DNA from: Nitrosomonas sp.
GTDB lineage: Bacteria > Pseudomonadota > Gammaproteobacteria > Burkholderiales > Nitrosomonadaceae
Direction of reading: 5' to 3'
Length of the DNA stretch: 64,000 nt
Assembly (NCBI RefSeq): GCF_019635155.1
Contig: NZ_JAHBZY010000014.1
Span: 1 to 64,000, forward strand
Shown here: one piece after another, positions 50,472 through 58,317 of the stretch
How the letters are laid out: every line of letters starts with the position of its first letter
How positions within the stretch are numbered: position 1 is the first letter of the stretch
The notes under the pieces: model-generated
What the model was told of the DNA's origin: nothing
The model's input: the letters and a program-made list of their open reading frames with translations, nothing else
The model's database searches: none
Position numbers and translations under genes: made by a program

Positions 50472-50479
50472 TTAGACGG

Positions 50480-51349
50480 CTAGCGTGGCGGGTTGATGAA
50501 AAACTCTCGTATCAGAAAGTCTTCCAATGCCGCGCTATCTTTTTCCCGTGCCGATAGCACAACCACGCGATGCAAACGGTGCGATTCCCAATTGAAATCT
50601 TCTTTGTAATATTCCCGGATCAATTGAATCATGCGGCGGATGATGGCGCGCTCGATATCGCCTTCCGGGCCTGCGGTGACCTGGATCATTTGCAAACGCG
50701 GATTGCTTTGTCCTGTTGTCCAGGCGCGGAACGAAAATTCGGCGGTACGCGGACCGATGCGCATAATCTGAAATATTCCGCTGGTGCCGGGGTTTTGCAA
50801 GTTGCGCCGGATATTGGCCATGCGGACTTCGTCGGCGGATGGCTGTTTTGCGGAGCTACTTGCGGCGGCTGTTTCCGGGTTGTCGAAAATCCCTGATGCT
50901 TGCTGGCGGGATTTAATATATTCGGATAAATCGGTCGGTGCATCGGCAGGCGGTTGGGTTGGAGCCTTGGTTTTTGCAACTTCTTTTACGGGTGTGGGAG
51001 TCTTGGGTTTGCTGGGTTGCGCCACTGCCTTGGGCTTGGTTTGCGGTCGCGATGTAGGTGCTGGCGCGGGGCGCGGTGACGTTTTCGTTGTTGGTTTAGG
51101 TTCCTCTGCAATTTTCGGTTTTTCCGGTTGCGACGGCGGTGGGGTAGGTGCGGAAGAAGGTATCGAGCTGACGGCATTTTCATCTTCGTGTAAATCGATG
51201 AAGCTTGCCTCGATAGGAGGCGGTGTTTCGATTTCCACTTCCGGCATCGATAGAAAAAATCCCAAAGCCCAAACGATCAACAGCCAGATGAGCGCAGCCA
51301 GCGGCAAAGGCCACCATAGGCGAACTTCTCTCGTTCGTGAGCTTGCCAT
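50480..51349 (-). CDS. TonB-like energy-transducing protein, atypical C-terminus
   Basis: The 289-aa protein has one N-terminal transmembrane helix (about 12-33), a Pro/Lys/Thr-rich spacer (60-130), and a C-terminal domain (about 195-289). That domain does not show the usual YPxxA TonB signature; it has FQIMRIGPRTAEFSFRAW and a Lys/Glu-rich end. It is the third gene of an exbB-exbD-type operon, so it probably transmits the proton-motive force to an outer-membrane partner. Which receptor it serves is unknown. Confidence 0.82.
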   Translation of the reverse strand: MASSRTREVRLWWPLPLAALIWLLIVWALGFFLSMPEVEIETPPPIEASFIDLHEDENAVSSIPSSAPTPPPSQPEKPKIAEEPKPTTKTSPRPAPAPTSRPQTKPKAVAQPSKPKTPTPVKEVAKTKAPTQPPADAPTDLSEYIKSRQQASGIFDNPETAAASSSAKQPSADEVRMANIRRNLQNPGTSGIFQIMRIGPRTAEFSFRAWTTGQSNPRLQMIQVTAGPEGDIERAIIRRMIQLIREYYKEDFNWESHRLHRVVVLSAREKDSAALEDFLIREFFINPPR

Positions 51350-51358
51350 CTATTTATA

Positions 51359-51760
51359 CTATTTATGTTTGACTGCGATTAAAAAATGCTGAGCTCCAGC
51401 TGCACGGGCACGTAGCATGGCTTGTACCACCATTCCTTGCGGGGCCTCATTATCCGCAGACACGATTAACTTTTGCTTGGAGTCCTCAAGCAGTGGTTTA
51501 AGTGTATTAGCCAGCGTATCAAGCGTGACAACCGTCTGATTAATGTAGATTTTGCTGTCTTTGGTTAATGTCAACGTGACGGGTTTTTCCGCGCTTAATT
51601 TTTCTGCTTGCCCTTCGGGCAGGTCGACTTGCAATGAATCCAATTTTTGCATCGATAAGGAAGCCAGCATGAAGGTTGCCAGCAAGAAAAACATTACGTC
51701 GATCATCGGGATGATCTCGATTTTGCCTTTCTGGACCGACCGGTTTTTACGTAGTTTCAT
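51359..51760 (-). CDS. exbD: ExbD/TolR-family biopolymer transport protein
   Basis: The 133-aa protein has one membrane helix (about 18-38, PMIDVMFFLLATFMLASLS) with the proton-path Asp of the family, then a periplasmic domain ending LRARAAGAQHFLIAVKHK. It overlaps the exbB-like gene by 14 bases and precedes the TonB-like gene by nine. It would form the energised complex with ExbB. Confidence 0.9.
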   Translation of the reverse strand: MKLRKNRSVQKGKIEIIPMIDVMFFLLATFMLASLSMQKLDSLQVDLPEGQAEKLSAEKPVTLTLTKDSKIYINQTVVTLDTLANTLKPLLEDSKQKLIVSADNEAPQGMVVQAMLRARAAGAQHFLIAVKHK

Positions 51761-52397
51761 CGAGATTGTCCTGTTGATCCAGACGGATATTGTCGATCAG
51801 CCGAGTGCCTAATCGCTCCATTTCGTCCATTGTCAGCGACTGCAAGCGGGAAAAATAATTGAAGCCGAACAATGCTACCAGTGCAATGGCCAGTCCGACG
51901 ACGGTTGCAATCAGTGCTTCCGCAACGCCGCCGGTAACCGCGGTCGGATTGACCAGACCTTCATTGCCGATCACCTGGAATGCGCGCATCATACCGATCA
52001 CGGTTCCTACCAGACCCAGCAGCGGTGCGGCTGTGACGATGGTTTCCAGAGCCCAGAGCCGACGCGCAAGTGATTCTTCAATAATTTGCGCTTCATCGGC
52101 GGCGCGTGATTCCGTCCACCAAGCGGGTTGATGGCGATTGGAAATGACGACTTCAAAGAACCGTTTGTAATAGTGGCGGCTATCCAATCCGGAAAGAATT
52201 TTTTCCAGATCGTTCCATTTGAAGCCATATGTTTCCACCAGATTGAGCAAATCGCCAGAAAGTCGGGCATAGCGCCAATAAATAAATGCTTTCTCAAGCA
52301 TGATCGCGACTGCGATCACTCCCAATAAAACCAGCGGGATGATAATAATTCCGCCAAGTTTCAACATTATCCAGGCCTGATTAAATTCCTCCATCAT
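51747..52397 (-). CDS. exbB: ExbB/TolQ/MotA-type proton channel protein
   Basis: This 216-aa inner-membrane protein has three helices and the MotA/TolQ/ExbB domain: LETIVTAAPLLGLVGTVIGMMRAFQVIGN and GVAEALIATVVGLAIALVALFGFNYF. ATG 52397 was chosen because a GGAG lies six bases before; the frame also opens at ATG 52424, which lacks one. With ExbD and the TonB-like protein it forms an energy-transducing unit. Confidence 0.88.
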   Translation of the reverse strand: MMEEFNQAWIMLKLGGIIIIPLVLLGVIAVAIMLEKAFIYWRYARLSGDLLNLVETYGFKWNDLEKILSGLDSRHYYKRFFEVVISNRHQPAWWTESRAADEAQIIEESLARRLWALETIVTAAPLLGLVGTVIGMMRAFQVIGNEGLVNPTAVTGGVAEALIATVVGLAIALVALFGFNYFSRLQSLTMDEMERLGTRLIDNIRLDQQDNLDETT

Positions 52398-52424
52398 ATT
52401 CAACTCCAGATTAAGACTATTCAT

Positions 52425-52780
52425 GATTTTTAGTTACCAGTAATTTTGAGAATTAATGAATTAACGAGAATGGTATCGCAAGCTAAATCAGTGCGACATT
52501 TTCCATAAAAAAATTTTTATTTCAGAAATTTTCAAATTCATAACAAATCTACTGCCCTGATAATTCGTAAGAATATTCCACATCGAATCTCTGGCTTGAT
52601 CAATTCGAATGAATGTTAAGAATAGTGGAAAAACGCCTGCAGTTAAAATTATTTAATGGCAAAATGAATAACTATTCTGGCATTGTTGCAGAAAGATGCG
52701 AAGCGCATCCGAATTACTTCTCACACGGGGGGAGCCAGGTCGATGAATCAGTTAAAACAACCGGATTATAGTCGTTAAAG
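52425..52780 (+). other. 356-base intergenic region with a short upstream frame
   Basis: No longer gene was found. At 52743-52778 an 11-codon frame (MNQLKQPDYSR) has a GGGGGGAG site nine bases before and ends two bases before the next ATG, which itself has only a weak site. It may couple translation of the downstream gene. Two small hairpins (GATGCG/CGCATC at 52695-52709, and a distant TTCCAC/GTGGAA pair) add little. Confidence 0.35.
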
Positions 52781-53167
52781 ATGAAAAAATGCTTATTGAT
52801 GTTAGTACTATTATGGATGGCCATTCCGGTGCAAGCCAAGTGGATCAAAGTGGATATTGCGACAAAATACAATGAAACGCATTATTTTGATCCGGAAACG
52901 ATACTCAGAGACGGTGTTTTCCGGAAAATCTGGGTATTATCCAGTTATGAAGAAAAGCAAGAGGGTGGTTTTCGTGCAATAAAAACGCGGTACGAGTTTG
53001 ATTGCCAACACCATCAGGCCCGTTCGATCACGATGTTACTTTACCCCGATCAGAATGCCATGGGTGTGGTGATCGGTGCGCGTCACAATGATTCCGATCA
53101 TTGGTTTGGTTTTTCAGCCAACTCGATGTTCCAGCATATCGAGCAAATAATTTGTATTGATGATTAG
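52781..53167 (+). CDS. Exported adhesin-E-like protein
   Basis: The 128-aa product has a signal peptide (1-19, KKCLLMLVLLWMAIPVQA) and a domain with the pattern WIKVDIATKYNETHYFDPETI and KTRYEFDCQHHQARSI, similar to the surface-adhesin E family found in many beta-proteobacteria. One disulfide (DC, IIC) is likely. It is probably periplasmic or surface-bound; function is unproved. It converges with the Mut7-C gene, overlapping by four bases. Confidence 0.7.
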   Translation: MKKCLLMLVLLWMAIPVQAKWIKVDIATKYNETHYFDPETILRDGVFRKIWVLSSYEEKQEGGFRAIKTRYEFDCQHHQARSITMLLYPDQNAMGVVIGARHNDSDHWFGFSANSMFQHIEQIICIDD

Positions 53168-53934
53168 ATTTTTCTATACATTGTATTCGGGTTAGTTAAT
53201 TCATTGATTAGAGTTTCTATTCGGGAATGGTGGCTTCCTTGCCAATAAATCTGTTTGCAGTTCCGGCAAACCAAGAATTCGTCATGGTATTTTTTCGTGA
53301 GCGGTTGCAAGCGGTGCTCAATTTGTTGTTTGGCAATTTTCTCTAAATGACCGTTGCAATGGACGCAGCGCGTCAGAGGCATAACCATGGAATATAAATC
53401 AAATCGTTTTAGAACTTCGTGGATTTGTATTTTGGGGATGTCTGCTCTTACAAAATAACCGAATGTAATAATCTTACGTTGCAAGAGTGCGCGATCCCGG
53501 GTCAACAGCATCCGTTGTTGGTCGTGAGATATTTCAGCGATGGTATTGTCTTCATAATCATTACGATAGAGGCAATCAAAACCTAATAATCGTAGATACC
53601 GCGCCAATCTGCCGAGATTGGTATCGACCACAAAAAGGAGCGGACAGGGTATTTCCGCACGAAGTCGTAACTGCGAAGCTGGCGAGTTCGTCTCAAGCGT
53701 TGGATAAACTTGAATGTGATCGGAGTCTTGCACAAGATAATCAAAATTAACAGCATGCCCATTGACCAGAATCCGTTCAACTTCGGTATGCGGCACATTA
53801 AATGACTCGATCATATCCTTGATCGAAGCGCTACGAAAAAAGCAATGACTGATTTCCTTGTCACGGAGTGCCGGATCAATGAAATCGTTTAACGATTGAT
53901 GAAAATGTATTTTGATCTGAGCCACTGAATACAC
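53164..53934 (-). CDS. Mut7-C RNase-domain protein with ubiquitin-like N-terminus
   Basis: The 256-aa protein has an N-terminal beta-grasp ubiquitin-like region (about 1-85), a PIN-like Mut7-C domain beginning VVDTNLGRLARYLRLLGFD (acidic active-site Asp visible), and a zinc-ribbon tail (CVHCNGHLEK, CRNCKQIYW). The family is thought to act on RNA. Neighbours give no clear partner. It diverges from the lipoprotein gene; an FNR-type box lies in the gap. Confidence 0.85.
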   Translation of the reverse strand: MYSVAQIKIHFHQSLNDFIDPALRDKEISHCFFRSASIKDMIESFNVPHTEVERILVNGHAVNFDYLVQDSDHIQVYPTLETNSPASQLRLRAEIPCPLLFVVDTNLGRLARYLRLLGFDCLYRNDYEDNTIAEISHDQQRMLLTRDRALLQRKIITFGYFVRADIPKIQIHEVLKRFDLYSMVMPLTRCVHCNGHLEKIAKQQIEHRLQPLTKKYHDEFLVCRNCKQIYWQGSHHSRIETLINELTNPNTMYRKI

Positions 53935-53991
53935 TCTTCATGAGAAGGTGCGAGGGGTGACGGCGGTATGCAAAGTGGAGGTTGAGTTAAG

Positions 53992-54005
53992 TTGATTAAG
54001 ATCAA
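53992..54005. promoter_or_regulatory. FNR/ANR-type box, TTGAT-N4-ATCAA
   Basis: It matches the consensus exactly. A TACTCT hexamer at 54028-54033 would place the start near 54040, putting the box at about -41, the classical activator position for FNR. The target is most likely the small lipoprotein gene at 54087; the Mut7-C gene is on the other side. Confidence 0.6.
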
Positions 54006-54086
54006 AGTTTCCAATTGTCTTACCCGGTACTCTTCTTATCGTCGTAACAAAAAATTAATCATTAACGTACAAACAGAAGGTTTTAA

Positions 54087-54278
54087 ATGAAAATTATACA
54101 TTTATTGGTAGTATCAGCAGCTTTGGTTTTGGTTGCGTGTGGTGGTAAACCAACAGCTCCCGAGTCTCCTGATCCGGATGCATATGGCAAAACTATCCAG
54201 CCATTTCATCAAATCCCTGCAGGCGATCAAGAAGGTGGTGGGAAAGCTCGTTCGACCGAAGAAAAATCCAATTATTAA
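54087..54278 (+). CDS. Small lipoprotein (63 aa)
   Basis: The signal peptide ends in the lipobox VLVAC (Cys 18). The mature chain of about 46 residues is Pro/Gly-rich, acidic and probably unstructured, with no domain. It is a monocistronic gene with an FNR-type box upstream and a terminator downstream, so its expression may respond to oxygen limitation. Function unknown. Confidence 0.75.
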   Translation: MKIIHLLVVSAALVLVACGGKPTAPESPDPDAYGKTIQPFHQIPAGDQEGGGKARSTEEKSNY

Positions 54279-54295
54279 TTGTTAGAAAAAGCAAT

Positions 54296-54352
54296 CAGTG
54301 TTCGATAGTTTAAATTGCATGCAATTTTTTCTATAGAACACTGAAATTTTTT
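54296..54352 (+). terminator. Intrinsic terminator of the small lipoprotein gene
   Basis: Outer stem CAGTGTTC...GAACACTG (54296-54303 and 54336-54343) with an inner AATTGCATGCAATT stem, then six T at 54347-54352. Confidence 0.7.
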
Positions 54353-54434
54353 GTCCTCTTCGTTGTTAATTTGATCCCAAAAAGTAGCAGTTCCAATCAT
54401 TCTTATTATTGAAATCCCTGCTCCTGAAACGATG

Positions 54435-55709
54435 CTATTGTGTAGTCCAGGCTAATTGATACGCTTCAGGGAACGGTCCGGCTTTATAATCAATATTCCC
54501 TTTCGCTTCGATATTATTTTGTAACAATACTTGGCGTGCCATTTCCGGAATCATCACCATTCCGACATAACGTCCCAGACATTCGTGGTTTCCGAATCCA
54601 AAGTGGAAATAGTTATACCAATTGCGTTGAGGGATAAATTCATCCGGAGATTCAAATGCCCGCTCATCGAACATTGCTGATAATGTTACGGGCAATACAT
54701 AAGTTCCGGTACGCAGAACTGTTTCATGATTTGTTCCTTTAGCCGCAGTATAGTCGCTTGCAGTCGTACGGAATAAATATGGGGTTATCGGCGAGAATCG
54801 TAGAGCTTCCCAAACGATTCCGTCAAACTCTGAAGGATCTTCTTTTTTCGCGGCTGTTTTTGCGGCTTCCAGCCATTGCGGGTGTTGGAATAAATATTGC
54901 AATACTTGAGCAACCGCTTGTGAAGTGGTTTCAATCGCGCCGATTAATAAACCACCCGCATTGACACCCAGACGCTTGATGTCAAAATCCAATTCCTTGG
55001 CAAAACTGGTTCGTAACATTCTGGTTACAATATCATCCCGTAATCTGATGATGGTCGAGAAAGTCAATTTCTCCGCTTTAACTGCAAGCAAGCGCTTTGC
55101 AATCAACATGGTGATGTACTCGCCTAGTTTCTTGGAAGTTTCGTTATGGCGATCAATGATCCGCTGTGACAATTCCGGAGGTACCAAGTCAAACGGATGA
55201 TTGTGAAATGTATCGTATTGATTCCAGTAGGACCATTCGATCAGATCTTTCCGGTCAGCGCCCGTTAGGCCGAAGTAGTCTTGTACCAGTGTGGCTGGAA
55301 CCATGCGGCAAAAGCTGTTTACGACTTCGATCTGGCCATTGGCTTTGGTAAGAATTCCTCGAGCGATATCCGCCACCATGTTGCGTACTTTCGGTAAATC
55401 ATCGCGGTTGAGCATAAATTGCATCAATGATTTTTCCCGCGTATGCAACGCATCGTCATCATGCGCCATCAAATAATTATCCATTTTTGGAACATAGGGT
55501 TTAACGGTAAAGACCTTGTACATTTTCAAAATCTCCCGGACATCGTCAAATCGGGTTACCAGCGTGCAATCAGGCGTTACCAGAATGGGGCGTTTTTCGC
55601 GCAATTCTTTGAAGAAAGGTAAGGGTTCGGTATCTATCCATCGGCGCACCAACGGAAATTTTTCTGTATCGGAGGTTGCGTCATACCGTTCAAGATAATT
55701 TGTATTCAT
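54435..55709 (-). CDS. Cytochrome P450
   Basis: The 424-aa soluble monooxygenase has the heme Cys motif FGFGNHECLGR (about residue 375), the I-helix IGAIETTSQAV (about 255-265, acid-Thr pair present) and the ExxR pair in WEALR. An AAGGGG site precedes the ATG. The redox partner and substrate are unknown. It lies 42 bases downstream of the RoxA-like gene on the same strand and is likely cotranscribed with it, so both may act on one substrate class. Confidence 0.93.
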   Translation of the reverse strand: MNTNYLERYDATSDTEKFPLVRRWIDTEPLPFFKELREKRPILVTPDCTLVTRFDDVREILKMYKVFTVKPYVPKMDNYLMAHDDDALHTREKSLMQFMLNRDDLPKVRNMVADIARGILTKANGQIEVVNSFCRMVPATLVQDYFGLTGADRKDLIEWSYWNQYDTFHNHPFDLVPPELSQRIIDRHNETSKKLGEYITMLIAKRLLAVKAEKLTFSTIIRLRDDIVTRMLRTSFAKELDFDIKRLGVNAGGLLIGAIETTSQAVAQVLQYLFQHPQWLEAAKTAAKKEDPSEFDGIVWEALRFSPITPYLFRTTASDYTAAKGTNHETVLRTGTYVLPVTLSAMFDERAFESPDEFIPQRNWYNYFHFGFGNHECLGRYVGMVMIPEMARQVLLQNNIEAKGNIDYKAGPFPEAYQLAWTTQ

Positions 55710-55751
55710 TTAATAACCCCTTGTTATTTAATGTAATTGTTTAAATTCCAA

Positions 55752-57803
55752 TTATAGAGTCTTCAGATATTCCAGCAAATCCAACCGTTCTTCCTTGGTG
55801 AGCGGTTTTAGAATTTTTCCGTTTAACTGCGCTGTTTTACCAGTGGTATATTCATGTCCTGCATTACTATTGCCTTTTAAACTGGTATCAAAAGTAAAAC
55901 CTTCGTATCCGCTACTTTTGAGACCTACTTTGACCGGATCGAATTCTCTTGAACCTACTTCAAATTGATCGGGCCGATATTCTCCATCTTCCGGATCACC
56001 TTCACTTTTTTTCGGTAACAGCAGATCATACAAAGTTGGCACGGAGCCGTTATGAAGATATGGGGCTGTTGCCCAAATGCCGTTTAACGATCGTGCCTTA
56101 TAGGCATTCAATGACGCCAACGGTTTTACGGTGGTGTCCGGATCGTAATTACCGTGCTTGATCGATGGTTTTATTTCATTGTGGAAGAATGCCCGGGCGA
56201 TATCAGTGATCCAGTCTCCCCAGCGTTGGAAGAAAAGTTTATCAGGGTCCGGGGTAGCGACTACATTCAGTGTTGCTTTGGTCAGCAAAGCAGCAGCCGG
56301 CGCTTTTTGATCCAATAGAATACTGCCGACCCCTACATTGACATACTGATTACGCAGTATGCCGGAATAACCGGTACGGCTGAAACTGTTTTCGGCCATG
56401 ATAGGATCCGTGCCGACATCACTGACTTTGGACATGCTGGCGATGACTCGGCGATCCGGGTCGTCGCGGACGATTTTGGCATGGCAGCCCGCGCAATATT
56501 CAATGAACAAAGATTGACCACGCAGTGCGCGCTGCTGATCAATGGAGCCAAGAATATCTTCCGGCCATTGGGGTGATTGCAGCTTCCACAGATGCGATTC
56601 AATCCTGTGCAGGTTGTGGACATTTACGGAAGAATCGAAACTGATTTTGGTACTGGTGTTTTGTCCGCCGATCAGGGTGGAGATCGACATTCCCTTTTCT
56701 TCGTTCCAATCCAATGTACCGAATACACCGATTACTTCACCGGTATTTCGTCCTACCGGGCCTAGTCCGGCATTGGCCGCCAAACCGTTCCATTGGACAT
56801 AGTCGTGTTGCGGAATATCCCATAGAAATGGATAGCTGACGGGTGCATTGGCAGGGTTATAGATGGCTTTCCGCAGTCTTCCCAATTGCCATTTTGTCAA
56901 GCTCTGAGTTAAACGTTCCACCATTCGGTCGCGTTGATCACCGGTAGGAATTCTATCCATATCGGCCATGATTTGGTCGAGCTCTTCATCACTCATGCCT
57001 TTGTCGCGCATGATTCTGCGGTCGTGCAACAAGTCTCTGAGTTCTCTTTCGTTGATGAGATGTTCAAGAACCCGATTGTAGATACGTCCGAATGCATCCA
57101 GTCGGGCATAGCCGTAAGGTGTCGGACTGCGGTTAATAATGGTGTAGTCGGTTAAGCGTTGTTCGTATTTTGCGAGATCACCGAGAACTTCTGTTTCGGA
57201 TTTATAATTACCGCGTGCGAGGACATTCTTGACAAAGTGGTTTTTGGCCTCCTCATTTTTGCGAACGTATTGGAGCGCTTTGGAGAGACTGATCATAATT
57301 TCTTCCATATCCGCGCTGGCCGGTCCGCCATCGATACGGATACCGACACCGTTATAGTTTACCTGACCGGTATGGCACGCTGCGCACGTGAGACCAATGT
57401 ATTCCCGGCCCTTATAGTCGTCTTTGACCCAGCCAACCGGTAATGCGTCAGGATTGTAGGATGTGGCTTTTTGCGGCAAATAGCGGAAGGCATTCATGTT
57501 CTCGTTGGAGCGGAACAGCGTTGATTCTCCCGGTTTTTCCAATACCATGAAGAAATCATACGGCATTAGATTGGATCCCTGTGTCGTGGTATAAAACCAT
57601 AAACTGTCTGAAATATCCCAGCCTTGATCGAGATATTTGATGGTCGTATAGCTGTCTCCAAACGGATCTTGTTGAACAGTGGTTGCGCCACGATCAGGGT
57701 CTGTTTCCGGAATGAGTGTGCATGAAGATACGCCGAAGAAGAGAAACAAAGCTGAAATAAAAGATAGAAACCGTTGATCTGACGACACAAATGATTGTTT
57801 CAC
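55752..57803 (-). CDS. RoxA-like diheme c-type cytochrome, lipoprotein
   Basis: The 683-aa protein begins with a lipoprotein signal (lipobox VSSC, Cys 28; GTG start with AAGGGG). Two CxxCH motifs are seen: CAACH (140-144) and CAGCH (about 436-440). The segment RSLNGIWATAPYLHNGSVPTLYDLLLP and the SREFDPVKVG block match the RoxA/RoxB and fatty-acid dioxygenase-type diheme peroxidase family. This group oxidatively cleaves or hydroperoxidises isoprenoid or fatty chains. Cell location is outer face of the inner or outer membrane. The function here is not proved; P450 follows. Confidence 0.88.
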   Translation of the reverse strand: MKQSFVSSDQRFLSFISALFLFFGVSSCTLIPETDPDRGATTVQQDPFGDSYTTIKYLDQGWDISDSLWFYTTTQGSNLMPYDFFMVLEKPGESTLFRSNENMNAFRYLPQKATSYNPDALPVGWVKDDYKGREYIGLTCAACHTGQVNYNGVGIRIDGGPASADMEEIMISLSKALQYVRKNEEAKNHFVKNVLARGNYKSETEVLGDLAKYEQRLTDYTIINRSPTPYGYARLDAFGRIYNRVLEHLINERELRDLLHDRRIMRDKGMSDEELDQIMADMDRIPTGDQRDRMVERLTQSLTKWQLGRLRKAIYNPANAPVSYPFLWDIPQHDYVQWNGLAANAGLGPVGRNTGEVIGVFGTLDWNEEKGMSISTLIGGQNTSTKISFDSSVNVHNLHRIESHLWKLQSPQWPEDILGSIDQQRALRGQSLFIEYCAGCHAKIVRDDPDRRVIASMSKVSDVGTDPIMAENSFSRTGYSGILRNQYVNVGVGSILLDQKAPAAALLTKATLNVVATPDPDKLFFQRWGDWITDIARAFFHNEIKPSIKHGNYDPDTTVKPLASLNAYKARSLNGIWATAPYLHNGSVPTLYDLLLPKKSEGDPEDGEYRPDQFEVGSREFDPVKVGLKSSGYEGFTFDTSLKGNSNAGHEYTTGKTAQLNGKILKPLTKEERLDLLEYLKTL

Positions 57804-58317
57804 GTTGATTCCCCTTTTAACTAGAATTTGTTGAGGTGGTATGACAAGAACAAGAAATTAGAGCTATGGCAGCGATAACATTTGCCTAAGACTATTTCCC
57901 AGTTCTCAGCATTACTTGATTTTGGATTATCTTTACACGAGACCCTTCTGTTACTCCTAATTTTTATGGAATATAGTGTCTGCCGTAAGCTGCATCAGCT
58001 TTGGATTATATTCAGAAATTGCTGTGGATGACAGTAAAACTCGCACGCGCCATGAAATAGATCCGTTGTCACTCAAGAACGCGATGATTCATGATTGTTT
58101 GCTGAGATAAAATTTTGAATAGCTCAATAGTAGTCGGATAATTTATTAACACTTAATATTCAAATAGAAACTATCGATTGAACTGGCAATTAACGATTTT
58201 CTCGTTTCCGGGAAAGGATATGGCCTGAACTATCTGAAACCAAGGGGGCAGATTTTGTAATTGTGAGTACTGGTGATTGAACATTTGAACAGTGACTCGA
58301 ATGTTTAAAGCAATTTC
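57804..58317. other. 514-base region without a recognisable gene
   Basis: It lies between the RoxA-like start and the glmS stop. No open frame with a ribosome site was found, and no FNR- or CRP-type box. The part near the RoxA-like start should hold its promoter. A weak AACATT/AATGTT repeat (near 58279-58305) may act behind glmS. Confidence 0.6.
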
